DNA from: an uncultured bacterium
Lineage (GTDB): Bacteria; Planctomycetota; GCA-002687715
NCBI GenBank assembly: GCA_902826835.1
Contig: CADEGH010000006.1
Location: 1 to 41,610 of the forward strand
Direction of reading: 5' to 3'
Length of the DNA stretch: 41,610 bases
The number at the start of each line of letters is the position of its first letter. Position 1 is the first letter of the stretch. Under the pieces are notes generated by a model that was not told the origin of the DNA, did not search any database, and saw only the letters and a list, made by a program, of their open reading frames with translations. The position numbers and the translations under genes are program-made. Below are positions 27,294-35,640 of this stretch, in pieces.

Positions 27294-28052
27294 TCAAGCC
27301 CACCGGGCCAGTACGACCGCGACCGCACTCGCGACGTTCAAGGACTCCACGCGGGAATCGAGCGGAATGCGCACGCGAATCGCCCGCCTCGGGTCATCTT
27401 GGATGGTGCTGCCGGCCCCTTCGTTGCCGGCGACTAGAACGTATTGGTCGGGTCGTGCAACGGCACGAAAATCGAGGCCCTCGTGGGCATCGAGAATCAC
27501 CAGTCGGTGAGGCCTTCCCGCCAAGGCGCGCGCGAGCTCCTCGTGACTCTCCACGGCGCTGAAGCGCGCTTTGAGAAGGGCACCTTGGGAGGCGCGGATC
27601 ACCTTGGGCGAGAAGCGATCGGCGGTCTTGGGTCCAAAGACAAACCCCGCTCCCGCTAGGCCAATTCCGGTGCGGATGATGGTTCCGACGTTTCCCGGGT
27701 CCTGCACCCCATCGCAGTACACCACTGCGGGAGTTTGATCCAAGAGATGTGCTACGGGATGGGCCCGCGGAGCTTCCCCGACGGCTAACACGTCTTGGGG
27801 AGTGCGCACTTCGGCAATGCGTTCGAAATCGGCGGCGCGGCAGACGGTGATGGGGATCTCCCCGACCTTCTCGCGCCACTCCAGGGCCGCGGTCGCCGTC
27901 GGCACTAAGACCTCCCGCAGCAGGCCCGCCGCCTTGGCCTCCAAGACCAGGTGCGGACCTTCGAGCAGAATTTCCGGCCCGCGCCGGTGCTGCTTCAGTT
28001 TCAGGAGCGTGGCAAGGCGCGCCTTCGAGAGCGGCGTGGTCGTTGGATCCAT
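27294..28052 (-). CDS. SpoU/TrmH-family RNA 2'-O-methyltransferase
   Basis: A 252-residue SPOUT-class enzyme. An N-terminal substrate-binding domain (EILLEGPHLVLEAKAAGLLREVLV) is followed by the knotted methyltransferase domain with its three motifs: DPGNVGTIIRT (motif 1), LVAGNEGAG (motif 2) and IRVRIPLDSRVESLNVASAVAVVL (motif 3, in part). It methylates the 2'-OH of a nucleotide in rRNA or tRNA; the layout with an N-terminal L30e-like domain favours 23S rRNA (RlmB/TsnR-like), but the site is not known. The frame is open far upstream to 28700, but that part is antisense to the pseudouridine synthase gene; ATG 28052 is the sensible start. It is divergent from that gene with only 27 bases between the two start codons. 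Confidence 0.92.
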   Translation of the reverse strand: MDPTTTPLSKARLATLLKLKQHRRGPEILLEGPHLVLEAKAAGLLREVLVPTATAALEWREKVGEIPITVCRAADFERIAEVRTPQDVLAVGEAPRAHPVAHLLDQTPAVVYCDGVQDPGNVGTIIRTGIGLAGAGFVFGPKTADRFSPKVIRASQGALLKARFSAVESHEELARALAGRPHRLVILDAHEGLDFRAVARPDQYVLVAGNEGAGSTIQDDPRRAIRVRIPLDSRVESLNVASAVAVVLARWA

Positions 28053-28079
28053 GGCGATAAGGTAGCGCCCGCAATTTCC

Positions 28080-29114
28080 ATGTCGCAAAAAGACCTCTCT
28101 CGACCCCTGAGCCAAGTGGAGTTTTCGGTCCGCCTCGAAGAGGATGGACTGCGGCTCGATCACTTCCTGCTCGAGCGGATTTCGTGGCGTTCGCGGAGCG
28201 ATGCCCAGCGGCGGATCGCGCGCGGCGAGGTGTGGGTAGATGGCGTCGCCCTGCGCAAGTCCCGGCGCGTGTGGGCAGGCCAGACCGTGACGGTGATGGT
28301 TACGGAAGGGCCCGCCACCGCACCGGTGCGCACGGAGGAAATCCCGCTCGAGATTCTCCTTGAGGACGATCATCTCATCGTGCTGAACAAGGCCCCCGGC
28401 ACATTGGTACATCCGGTCGGTCGCCATGTGACCGACACCCTGCTGAACGTCCTCCACCTGCGCGCGCAGACCGCAGACGGGCGGTTCGGGCCGCCGCCCA
28501 TGATTGTCCACCGCCTGGATCAGGACACGTCCGGAGTGCTCGTGTTGGCCAAGACCGAATCGGCCCGGCGTCGCCTCGGAAGTGATTTCGAGGAGCGGCG
28601 CGTCGCGAAGCAGTACCTCGCGATCGTGTTCGGAGTCCCTGCCGACCGAACCGGCATCGTGGATGCGCCGATCGGACCCGACGAGGAGGCTGCGATTCAA
28701 ATCAAGATGAGAATCCGGCCAGATGGTCGTCCGGCCAGCACTGCGTACGAAGTGTTAGGCGTTCACTCCGGCTACGCCCTGGTGCGTCTTTATCCGAAGA
28801 CGGGCCGGCAGCATCAGATCCGACTGCACCTCGCCCACTTGGGAACCCCCATCGTTGGCGACCGCCTCTACGGCATGAGCCTCGCCGCGGATTGGCCGCC
28901 TCCTCCGGCACCGGAAGGAGGAATCGACGGCACGCCGATGCGCCGGCAGGCCCTGCATGCCGAGGCGCTGAAGCTCGCGCATCCCGCGACAGGGGTGCCT
29001 CTGCGCCTCGCTGCTCCCTGCCCCACCGACTTCGAATGGCTGCTCAGGGAGCTTCGCGCAGGTGGCGCTTGGTCAGACCCAGGTACCGCTCCACCGATTC
29101 CTGGAAGCCCTTGA
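28080..29114 (+). CDS. RluA/RluD-family pseudouridine synthase
   Basis: A 344-residue enzyme that isomerises uridine to pseudouridine in RNA. Residues about 22-75 form an S4 RNA-binding domain (RLDHFLLERISWRSRSDAQR, KSRRVWAGQTV). The catalytic domain follows, with the active-site aspartate D147 in HRLDQDTSGVLVLAKT and the later RLYPKTGRQHQIRLHLAHLG motif. The S4 domain and overall order fit RluD (23S rRNA), but RluC and others share them. A family-unusual proline-rich insertion (WPPPPAPEGGIDG) lies in the C-terminal part. The ATG is only 27 bases from the divergent methyltransferase start and has no good Shine-Dalgarno. The 3' end overlaps the convergent carbonic-anhydrase-like gene by 71 bases. 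Confidence 0.92.
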   Translation: MSQKDLSRPLSQVEFSVRLEEDGLRLDHFLLERISWRSRSDAQRRIARGEVWVDGVALRKSRRVWAGQTVTVMVTEGPATAPVRTEEIPLEILLEDDHLIVLNKAPGTLVHPVGRHVTDTLLNVLHLRAQTADGRFGPPPMIVHRLDQDTSGVLVLAKTESARRRLGSDFEERRVAKQYLAIVFGVPADRTGIVDAPIGPDEEAAIQIKMRIRPDGRPASTAYEVLGVHSGYALVRLYPKTGRQHQIRLHLAHLGTPIVGDRLYGMSLAADWPPPPAPEGGIDGTPMRRQALHAEALKLAHPATGVPLRLAAPCPTDFEWLLRELRAGGAWSDPGTAPPIPGSP

Positions 29115-29544
29115 GCTCGGCGTCGGTGACGGCCCGCACGATCTTCGCAGGCGACCCGAGTACTACCGTCCGGTCCGGGACGACCATGCGCATCGGCACG
29201 AGCGCGCCCGCCCCCACGATACAACCCTCCCCGATGCGGCTTCCGGGAAGCAGGATGGCTCCCATACCGATCAGGGAGCGGCTGCCGATGGAACGACCGT
29301 GCACCATCACGCCGTGGCCTATGGTCACTTCTTCCCCGATCGAGACATCCTCGTCGTGTTGAGGATGAACGACCGCGAGATCTTGGAGATTCGTGGCACG
29401 CCCGATTTTGATGGCGGCGACGTCGCCGCGCACCACGCAGCCGTACCACACCGAAACTAGGGCCGCCAATTCGACGTCGCCCACGATCGTGGCGTTGTCG
29501 GCGACAAAGGCCTCACCAAAGCGTTGGAGATGGGGTAGCCGCAT
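29044..29544 (-). CDS. gamma-carbonic-anhydrase-like hexapeptide-repeat protein
   Basis: A 166-residue left-handed beta-helix protein of the YrdA/CaiE/gamma-CA family. Hexapeptide repeats run from about residue 13 to 130 (NATIVGDVEL, ATNLQDLAVVH, VTIGHGVMVHG, SLIGMGAILLPGSRIG). Three histidines in VVHPQHD and IGHGVMVHG are positioned like the metal ligands of gamma-carbonic anhydrases. Many bacterial members have no proven anhydrase activity, so the name states only the family. It would form a trimer in the cytoplasm. AGAGGA lies about 10 bases before the ATG. Its last 71 bases are antisense to the pseudouridine synthase gene, an unusually long convergent overlap. Confidence 0.88.
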   Translation of the reverse strand: MRLPHLQRFGEAFVADNATIVGDVELAALVSVWYGCVVRGDVAAIKIGRATNLQDLAVVHPQHDEDVSIGEEVTIGHGVMVHGRSIGSRSLIGMGAILLPGSRIGEGCIVGAGALVPMRMVVPDRTVVLGSPAKIVRAVTDAELKGFQESVERYLGLTKRHLREAP

Positions 29545-29597
29545 GAGTTCGAGATCCTCTTCTGGCGGCGACGATAGCGCCCCCTCGCCATGAACAA

Positions 29598-29616
29598 GGC
29601 TCGCTCACCGCGAGCC
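29598..29616 (-). terminator. possible terminator downstream of the kinase-thi-CPBP operon
   Basis: GGCTCGC (29598-29604) and GCGAGCC (29610-29616) form a 7-base stem with a TCACC loop, followed on the minus strand by TTGTTC. It lies about 130 bases after the CPBP stop codon, in a 203-base gap without other features. Confidence 0.35.
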
Positions 29617-29747
29617 CGCGCCGAACCTCGACTGGAGAGGACCGATGCATCGGTTGGAGATTGGGCCGCATGGCCCCGAGGCTCAGGCCGTCAGCCGAGC
29701 TGGTCGAACCGAAATCGCCCGAACCCCGAGGAAACCAGGCGGCGAGG

Positions 29748-30491
29748 TCAGGCTTGGAACAAGGAGAGTCCGAGGGCCACCGCGTTGTTGACCGCATGGA
29801 AGGCGACTCCGGCGCTGATGCTCCGGGTCCGGACGGCGAGGGCTCCGATCAGGAGGCTCGTGAGGAACACCGCCAGAAACACGGTGGGCGGATGCACGCT
29901 CGCGAAGAGGAGAGAAGTGACGAGCACTGCCACCGCAGTGGCGCGGCCCTGAGGCAGCACGGAACGAAACTGGGCCGCAATGGCGGGTTGGGCCCATCCG
30001 CGGAAGATCTGCTCCTCGATCCACGGCACCAATCCGATCAGGGCTACCGCCATCATCACGCGCACGAAGCCGGTGGCAGTGGTCCATTCCACGAGGCTCG
30101 CTTGCGGGGATTCCGAGCCCGCGTAGCCCCGCCACTCCTGATACCGGGATTGGAGCAGAATCAGCCAAGGACCGACCAAGGCCCAAACGACGACCCCGAA
30201 CCCGAGTCGGGACGCGAAGCCGGAGGCCGGCCGCGCCCCGCCGATGCGGTGGAGCAGAAACGCTACCGAGCAAAGCCCGGCCAGAGTCGCGGACCATACG
30301 GCGGTCGCGGAGGGTAGTCCACGTGGGACCGTGCGGGCAATCATGAAGAGCACAAAAGCAAGAACGGCAAACAGGATGTTCGCGACGGGGTCACGAGGCT
30401 TCGACATGGGGGGAGCGAGCGGTGGTCCCTTCCACCTCCAGATCGCGATGGCGATCACCGCGGAGATCCCCATCAGTCCCCAGGGGATCAT
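29748..30491 (-). CDS. CPBP-family intramembrane metalloprotease (CAAX protease-like)
   Basis: A 247-residue polytopic protein of the CPBP/ABI family. The glutamic-type active site motifs are complete: EEQIFRGW (E159, E160, R164), FASVHPP (H200) and HAVNNAVAL (H232, N236). About six to eight hydrophobic helices surround them. Members cleave substrates within the membrane, and some are linked to peptide maturation or immunity, but the substrate here is unknown. Its ATG overlaps the thiG stop (ATGA), so it is the last gene of the kinase-regulator-thiS-thiG operon. No peptide substrate gene is seen nearby. Confidence 0.88.
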   Translation of the reverse strand: MIPWGLMGISAVIAIAIWRWKGPPLAPPMSKPRDPVANILFAVLAFVLFMIARTVPRGLPSATAVWSATLAGLCSVAFLLHRIGGARPASGFASRLGFGVVVWALVGPWLILLQSRYQEWRGYAGSESPQASLVEWTTATGFVRVMMAVALIGLVPWIEEQIFRGWAQPAIAAQFRSVLPQGRATAVAVLVTSLLFASVHPPTVFLAVFLTSLLIGALAVRTRSISAGVAFHAVNNAVALGLSLFQA

Positions 30492-31300
30492 GCGGGGGAA
30501 GTTCCCGCTCGCGGCGCCACGAAGTGTCCCTCAAGCGGCGAAGACGCGCTGCCGTACAATTTCTTGGCGATTCTCCCCGCCAAGTATCCGGCTCGACCCG
30601 CGGCAACGGCATCCTTCATTCCCCCTGCCATGAGTTCCGGAGAGCGAGCCTCCGCGACCGCAGTGTTGAGGAGGATGCCATCGACTCCGAGTTCCATCGC
30701 CAGGCACACGTCGGAAGGCGCGCCTACCCCCGCGTCGACGATGACGGGAAGCCGGACCGACTCGAGGATGAGTCGGATATTGACTGGATTGAGAATGCCC
30801 AAGCCGGAACCGATCGGGGAACCGGCCGGCATGATGGCCGCCACCCCCGTGTCCTCGAGTCGACGAGCGAGAACGGGATCGTCGCTCGTGTAGACCAGCA
30901 CGACAAAACCCTCCTTCACGAGGATGCGCGCGGCCGCCAAGGTCTCCACGGCGTCCGGGAGGAGGGTCTTCGGATCACCCAGGACTTCGAGTTTGACCCA
31001 ATTCGAGAGTCCGGCTTCGCGGCCGAGGCGCGCGGTGCGAACGGCGTCGTCGGCGGTGTAGCAGAGCGCGGTGTTGGGTAAGAGCCGAATGCACGTTCGA
31101 TCGATCGCGTCGAGCACCGATGCGGCCTTGGGCTGACTCAAATCGAGTCTCCGCACTGCGACCGTGACCATGTCGACTGCCGCGGCCCGGTGGGCTGCCT
31201 GCATGACCGCGAGGGAGGGATACTTGCCCGTGCCCAGGATGAGCCGGCTTCGGAGCGTTTCGCCGGCAATCACGAACGGGCGATCCACCGTGTCGACCAT
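30488..31300 (-). CDS. thiG: thiazole synthase
   Basis: Makes the thiazole phosphate half of thiamine from 1-deoxy-D-xylulose 5-phosphate, dehydroglycine and ThiS thiocarboxylate. The 270-residue protein is a TIM barrel starting [20 protein letters not shown]. The Schiff-base lysine is K103 in [11 protein letters not shown], and the phosphate-binding end is [20 protein letters not shown], given here in two pieces: AGVGAPSDV and [16 protein letters not shown] 31300 lies 4 bases after the thiS stop, and its ribosome binding site GGAGGAGG is formed by the last codons of thiS. No thiO, thiH or thiF gene is present here. Confidence 0.96.
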   Translation of the reverse strand: MVDTVDRPFVIAGETLRSRLILGTGKYPSLAVMQAAHRAAAVDMVTVAVRRLDLSQPKAASVLDAIDRTCIRLLPNTALCYTADDAVRTARLGREAGLSNWVKLEVLGDPKTLLPDAVETLAAARILVKEGFVVLVYTSDDPVLARRLEDTGVAAIMPAGSPIGSGLGILNPVNIRLILESVRLPVIVDAGVGAPSDVCLAMELGVDGILLNTAVAEARSPELMAGGMKDAVAAGRAGYLAGRIAKKLYGSASSPLEGHFVAPRAGTSPA

Positions 31301-31304
31301 GGAC

Positions 31305-31505
31305 TCAACCTCCTCCCACGAAACTGACGACTTCGATGCGGTCCCCGGCCTGGATCCAAGTGTCCGCGTGGCGAATCCTTGGCACCAACAGACCATTGAT
31401 TTCGACCGCGACACCGGTGCTTCTCGCTTGGAGCGACTCGAGCAGAGTGGCGATCGAGTGCGGTTCGGTGAGGTGCGTAGGCGAACCGTTGAGCACGATC
31501 ATCAT
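31305..31505 (-). CDS. thiS: sulfur carrier protein ThiS
   Basis: A 66-residue ubiquitin-fold protein whose C-terminal glycine is adenylated and turned into a thiocarboxylate, the sulfur donor for thiazole formation. It begins MMIVLNGSP, has the family segment [12 protein letters not shown], and ends [13 protein letters not shown]; the terminal Gly-Gly-Gly is typical. The start ATG overlaps the stop of the response regulator gene (ATGA). The three glycine codons (GGA GGA GGT) double as the Shine-Dalgarno sequence of thiG, so the two proteins are likely to be made in step. Confidence 0.95.
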   Translation of the reverse strand: MMIVLNGSPTHLTEPHSIATLLESLQARSTGVAVEINGLLVPRIRHADTWIQAGDRIEVVSFVGGG

Positions 31506-32926
31506 GAGGATGGCTCCCCGGGCTCGGAACCATCCTGATTGGGTTCCCGCATTTTTTCGACCCGGTATTGGAGGGTGCGTCGCGTGAGCCCGAGGGTGCG
31601 AGCGGCGCGCGACACGTTTCCGGAAGCCCGCCTCAGCGCCTCGGCAATCACGTCGCGCTCCAAATGTTCGAGCGTCGTTTCGTGGGCCGCGATGCTGTCC
31701 ATCACCGAATTCACGATCCCCACCGCCGGGGGCTTCTCCGCGCGCAACCCGAGATCCTCCGGCTCGATCTGCTCGCCGGGGGCGAGCAGCACCGCCCGCT
31801 CAAGCGAATTTTCCAACTCGCGCACGTTTCCCGGCCACGGGTGGCGGAGCAGTTCCTCTTCGGCGGCGGTCGAGAAGCCGCGCAGCTTGCGGCCGTTTTC
31901 GGCGCTGAACCGCTTGAGGAAGTGGCGAGCCAGAAGCACCACGTCCGAGCCCCGCTCCCGCAACGGCGGAAGAGGAATCGGAATCACGTTCAACCGCCAG
32001 TAAAGGTCCTCGCGGAACTTGCCTTCCTGGACCATTTGGCGCAGGTCGCGATGGGTGGCAGCCACGACCCGCACGTCCACGCTGGTCGGAACCCCGGCGC
32101 CCACCTTTTCGAACTGGCGCTCCTGGAGGACGCGCAGCAGTTTGGGCTGCAGGGCGAGCGGCAGATCTCCGATCTCGTCCAGGAACAGGGTGCCGTGGTG
32201 GGCCAGTTCGAATCGCCCCTTGCGATCCGAGGCCGCTCCGGTGAAGGCTCCCTTCACGTGTCCGAAAAGCTCGTCTTCCATCAGGGTTTCGGGGATGGCG
32301 GAGCAATTGACGGCGATGAACGGCCCGGCCCGACGCGGGCTGCGCAGGTGCAGGGTGCGGGCGACGAGCTCTTTGCCGGTACCGCTTTCACCTTGCACGA
32401 GCACGGTGGCGCCGGAGCCGGCTACCTGTTGGATCCGTTCCATGACCTTCGCCAGGGCTGGCGAGTTGCCGACGATGAGCGACCCTTCGTGAAGGTGGTC
32501 GATCGTGGCGCGCAGGGAGTGATTCTCGCTTTCTAAGGTGCGAACCCGCAGCGCGCTCTTGATCCTGAGGGTCAGCAGATTCACGTCGACCGGCTTGGTC
32601 GCGAAGTCGTGTACGCCCGCTCGCATCGCGTCGACCGCGGTATCGAGCGTCCCGAAAGCAGTCACGATGATGAAGATCGGCTCGACCCGCTTCTCCTTCA
32701 ACGCGTAGAACAGCTCGAGTCCGCTGAGCTTGGGCATCCGGTAGTCGCTGACCACGACCTGGGGACGCCAGGCCTGGGCGCGGGCAAGCGCGGCCTCGGG
32801 ATCGAAGGTGGTTTCGGTCGTGAAGCCCTCGAGGTCCAAGAGTCGGCCCAGCATCTGGGCCTGTCCCCGATCGTCGTCGACGATGAGGACTCGGATCGAT
32901 TCATCGGCTGGGCGCGCGGCATCCAT
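31502..32926 (-). CDS. sigma54-dependent response regulator (NtrC type)
   Basis: A 474-residue three-domain activator. The receiver domain (about 11-125) has the acidic pocket DDD (17-19), the phosphoacceptor D61 in VVSDYRMPKLSG and K111 in ATKPVD. The AAA+ domain (about 148-390) has Walker A GESGTGKE, the sigma54-contacting loop GAFTGA (226-231), and Walker B LFLDE. A Fis-type helix-turn-helix lies near the end (GNVSRAARTLGLTRRTLQYR). It would open sigma54 promoters when phosphorylated. It lies 11 bases after the kinase gene and overlaps thiS by 4 bases. I found no clear -24/-12 element in this window, so its targets are probably elsewhere. Confidence 0.95.
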   Translation of the reverse strand: MDAARPADESIRVLIVDDDRGQAQMLGRLLDLEGFTTETTFDPEAALARAQAWRPQVVVSDYRMPKLSGLELFYALKEKRVEPIFIIVTAFGTLDTAVDAMRAGVHDFATKPVDVNLLTLRIKSALRVRTLESENHSLRATIDHLHEGSLIVGNSPALAKVMERIQQVAGSGATVLVQGESGTGKELVARTLHLRSPRRAGPFIAVNCSAIPETLMEDELFGHVKGAFTGAASDRKGRFELAHHGTLFLDEIGDLPLALQPKLLRVLQERQFEKVGAGVPTSVDVRVVAATHRDLRQMVQEGKFREDLYWRLNVIPIPLPPLRERGSDVVLLARHFLKRFSAENGRKLRGFSTAAEEELLRHPWPGNVRELENSLERAVLLAPGEQIEPEDLGLRAEKPPAVGIVNSVMDSIAAHETTLEHLERDVIAEALRRASGNVSRAARTLGLTRRTLQYRVEKMREPNQDGSEPGEPSS

Positions 32927-32937
32927 GTCGAGGGACT

Positions 32938-34347
32938 CTACGTGGCTCCGCCAGGAACGCCGGTTCCGCCGGCAGCGCCGAGGATGCGGCGCGGAAGCTC
33001 GATGTCGAGGCGCACCCCTCCGAGGCTCGAGGGACTTCCGCCGATGCGTCCACCGTGGCTTTCGACCACGATCTTCGCCAGCGTCATCGCCAACGGAGGG
33101 AGGCTCTCTTGGGCCTGAAAACTGGGCCGGAACAGACGGGAGATAGCGGCGGCGTCCGGGGTCGTGCCCGAGTCTTCGAAACTCACTCGAACCGACTTCG
33201 CGCCCGCCGCCAGACTCACGGAGACCGTAGGCTCCGCGCCCTGGCGTGCGGCTTCGATGGACTGGCGCAGCGCGGCCCGGAAGACGTCGGCAATCTTGAC
33301 GCGGTCGGCCTCGACGAAAAAATCGTCTCCGGACCGGCTCTCCTGGAATCGGATCGAAGCGAATTCGGAGTCGTTCGGCCGTTCGGACTGGACCTCGCGC
33401 CAGAGAGCCAAGAGGTCAACCGGCTCGGGGATCGGATCCCTGGTCCTGGCGAACGCCACGAAGTGGTCGACGACCGTGCGGAGCTTGGAGAGCTCGCCGT
33501 GCAGGCGACGGTAATCGTCCGCTGCCGGCGGGCGTTGGGACTTTTCTTGGACCTTTTCCAGGTACTGGAGGTGGAGGCCCACCGCGTTCAGCGGATTGCG
33601 AACCTCGTGGGCGAGGCCGGAGGCGACATCGCCCACCGTGTGCAAGCGGGCGGTGCGTTCGCGCGCCCGATGTTCTACGAAGGACTGGACGCGATTGACC
33701 AGGAGAAACAGCGCGATGAGCAGGTAGAGGGCGATCGCGAGTCCCACCGTCCCGGCGACGAGGAAGGTCATCAGCCGATCGCGGCTGGCCTGAAGGGGAT
33801 CGGTCCGGTAAGTAGCGACGACGGAGACGGCGGTACTGACCGATGCGCCGACCGGGTACTCGATGCGAACGCTTCGCACCGGGACGCCCTGGGGGCGGTC
33901 GCGAAGTTTGAGCAGATAGGGGATCTGAAAGCGGCGGCCTTCAACTTGCAGATCCAAAAGGAGCGGAGAGATCCGCAGAACTTCTTCCAGGTCGACCGCC
34001 AAACCCCGCCAGGCTCCCTCGGCCTCCGGATCGGGGGGGGTCAACGAGCGGGCAGCCCCCTGAAGGAAGGCTACGTCCAAAAGCTGCCCCAAGGTGGCCT
34101 GTTCACGGGCCAAGTGGTCTCGGGTCTCCTCGGAGCCCATTTCGCGGATTCGCCGAGCCGAAAGGAGCACGAATCCCACCACGAGAATCAGCGCCAAGAC
34201 CCCCAAAAGCACGACCGCGAGGGTGTAGGACCGCAGACCAGGCAGCCGGCGCAGGCTTCGAGAGGCCTCCCTAACTCCGCTGGGGGGCGGATCTTCTGCA
34301 CTCGGCAGCTTTCTTGACGATGGGAGCTTTTCTGGATACTCTGGCAT
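32938..34347 (-). CDS. membrane sensor histidine kinase with a degenerate ATP-binding domain
   Basis: A 469-residue sensor. TM1 is about 41-63 and TM2 about 193-217, enclosing a periplasmic sensor domain of about 130 residues. The HisKA-like helix has H247 in GLAHEVRNPLNAVGLHLQ. In the catalytic domain the usual boxes are eroded: the N-box region reads DVFRAALRQSIEA, where N residues are expected; the G1 box reads EDSGTTPDA instead of a DxGxG form; and the G2 box reads LPPLAMTLA instead of GxGLGL, although the F-box (LFRPSF) and HGGRI remain. ATP binding may be weak or lost, so it could act mainly as a phosphatase or need a partner kinase. ATG 34347 is chosen because upstream sequence is antisense to nusA. 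It shares a 135-base divergent region with nusA. Confidence 0.88.
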   Translation of the reverse strand: MPEYPEKLPSSRKLPSAEDPPPSGVREASRSLRRLPGLRSYTLAVVLLGVLALILVVGFVLLSARRIREMGSEETRDHLAREQATLGQLLDVAFLQGAARSLTPPDPEAEGAWRGLAVDLEEVLRISPLLLDLQVEGRRFQIPYLLKLRDRPQGVPVRSVRIEYPVGASVSTAVSVVATYRTDPLQASRDRLMTFLVAGTVGLAIALYLLIALFLLVNRVQSFVEHRARERTARLHTVGDVASGLAHEVRNPLNAVGLHLQYLEKVQEKSQRPPAADDYRRLHGELSKLRTVVDHFVAFARTRDPIPEPVDLLALWREVQSERPNDSEFASIRFQESRSGDDFFVEADRVKIADVFRAALRQSIEAARQGAEPTVSVSLAAGAKSVRVSFEDSGTTPDAAAISRLFRPSFQAQESLPPLAMTLAKIVVESHGGRIGGSPSSLGGVRLDIELPRRILGAAGGTGVPGGAT

Positions 34348-34482
34348 CGCTTTTTTGGGCTGGCGCCAAGATAGGCCACCCGGTGAGGCCGAGAAGTGGG
34401 GTTTCCCACTTTCTTTTTTTCCGGTGCGGCTCGTGCCGCGCCAGGGTCTTCCTCCGGCAACAGCCAAGCGATGGAGCATGCG

Positions 34483-35622
34483 ATGTCCGACGCAGGTGAA
34501 GAGCTTCTCAGGCTCCTGGACTCCATCCATCGAGAGAAAGACATCGATCTCGAGACGCTCTTTCGGAGCATCGAACTCGCGATCGAAACTGCGGCCCGGC
34601 GGCGCTGGCCGGAGGCGGTCGAAGTCACCGTCGAGATCGACCGCAAGTCGGGGCACATCCGATCTTTCCAGGATGGCATCGAGGTTCCTGCCAAAGACCT
34701 GGGGCGCATCGCCGCTCAGACCGCGAAGCAGGTGATCATCCAAAAGATCCGCGAAGCGGAGCAAGACGTGGTGCTGGGCGAGTTCGAGACTCGTAAGCGC
34801 ACTCTCGTGACTGGCACGATCCAGCGATTCGAACGAGACGACATCATCGTTTCGTTGGACCGTGGCGAGGGCATTCTGCCTCGCTCCGAGCGTATCCGCG
34901 GCGAAAATCCGCGCGTCGGCGACCGAGTCCGCGCCTTGATTCTCGACGTGCGCCGGATCGGCAATCGTGTTCGCATCATCCTTTCCCGCACGCACCCTGA
35001 TCTGATCCGACGGCTCTTCGAACTCGAAGTTCCGGAGATCGGCGAGGGGATCATCGAGATCAAGAGCCTCTCCCGCGAACCCGGATACCGCAGCAAAATC
35101 GCGGTGGCCACCTACGACTCCAAAGTCGACTGCGTCGGCGCGTGTGTGGGGGTGCGGGGCAGCCGCATTCGCAATATCATCGACGAGGTGGGCGGCGAGA
35201 AGATCGACATCATCCGCTGGAGCGATTCGGCGGAGGTCTTGATCATGAATGCGCTCAAACCGGCCGAGATCGAGAGCATTACCCTCAACGACGCCACCGA
35301 AGAGGCTGAGGTCGTGGTGGGTGAAGACCAGCTCTCGCTGGCCATCGGAAAGAAGGGCCAAAACGTGAGACTGGCTGCCAAGCTCACGGGGTGGTCCATC
35401 AACATCGTCTCCGCTCGCGACGCCAGTGTGCACGCGGTTGCGACCGGGGACGAAGCGCAAGTCTTGGCTGGCGAGGAGGGCTCTCCCCTGGACGTGGTTC
35501 CGGGTAGTGCCACTCGCACCGAGTTCCTTGCGGATCGCGTGATCGACGCGGCGACCGAAGAGGTTCGGTCGGCGCAAGCGAACCCCGGCGGCGAATTGCG
35601 GACGGGGCCCTCGCAGACCTGA
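34483..35622 (+). CDS. nusA: transcription termination/antitermination factor NusA
   Basis: Binds RNA polymerase and nascent RNA to control pausing, termination and rRNA antitermination. The 379-residue protein has the N-terminal polymerase-binding domain (about 1-125, starting EELLRLLDSIHREKDID), an S1 domain (RTLVTGTIQRFERDDIIVSL; RVRIILSRTHPDLIRRLF), and two KH domains (CVGACVGVRGSRIRNIIDE; LSLAIGKKGQNVRLAAKLTG). The acidic C-terminal repeats of E. coli NusA are absent, as in many bacteria. ATG 34483 has GGAG 6 bases upstream (34473-34476), better than the in-frame ATG at 34471. It heads a plus-strand operon with infB, DUF503 and rbfA; rimP, usually just upstream, is replaced by the divergent kinase gene. 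Confidence 0.96.
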   Translation: MSDAGEELLRLLDSIHREKDIDLETLFRSIELAIETAARRRWPEAVEVTVEIDRKSGHIRSFQDGIEVPAKDLGRIAAQTAKQVIIQKIREAEQDVVLGEFETRKRTLVTGTIQRFERDDIIVSLDRGEGILPRSERIRGENPRVGDRVRALILDVRRIGNRVRIILSRTHPDLIRRLFELEVPEIGEGIIEIKSLSREPGYRSKIAVATYDSKVDCVGACVGVRGSRIRNIIDEVGGEKIDIIRWSDSAEVLIMNALKPAEIESITLNDATEEAEVVVGEDQLSLAIGKKGQNVRLAAKLTGWSINIVSARDASVHAVATGDEAQVLAGEEGSPLDVVPGSATRTEFLADRVIDAATEEVRSAQANPGGELRTGPSQT

Positions 35623-35640
35623 AGGAGTTGATCGCAGTCC

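Noticed and set aside
25946..27328. 460-codon open frame on the minus strand
   Set aside because: It is antisense to the membrane protease, whose catalytic triad is complete.
28053..28700. Upstream extension of the SpoU methyltransferase
   Set aside because: It is antisense to the pseudouridine synthase and precedes the normal family N-terminus.
33055..34317. 420-codon open frame on the plus strand
   Set aside because: It is antisense to the histidine kinase gene and has no domain or good start.
31506..34482. TPP riboswitch upstream of thiS or of the whole operon
   Set aside because: There is no space before thiS, and the 135-base gap before the kinase gene shows no conserved THI-element segments.
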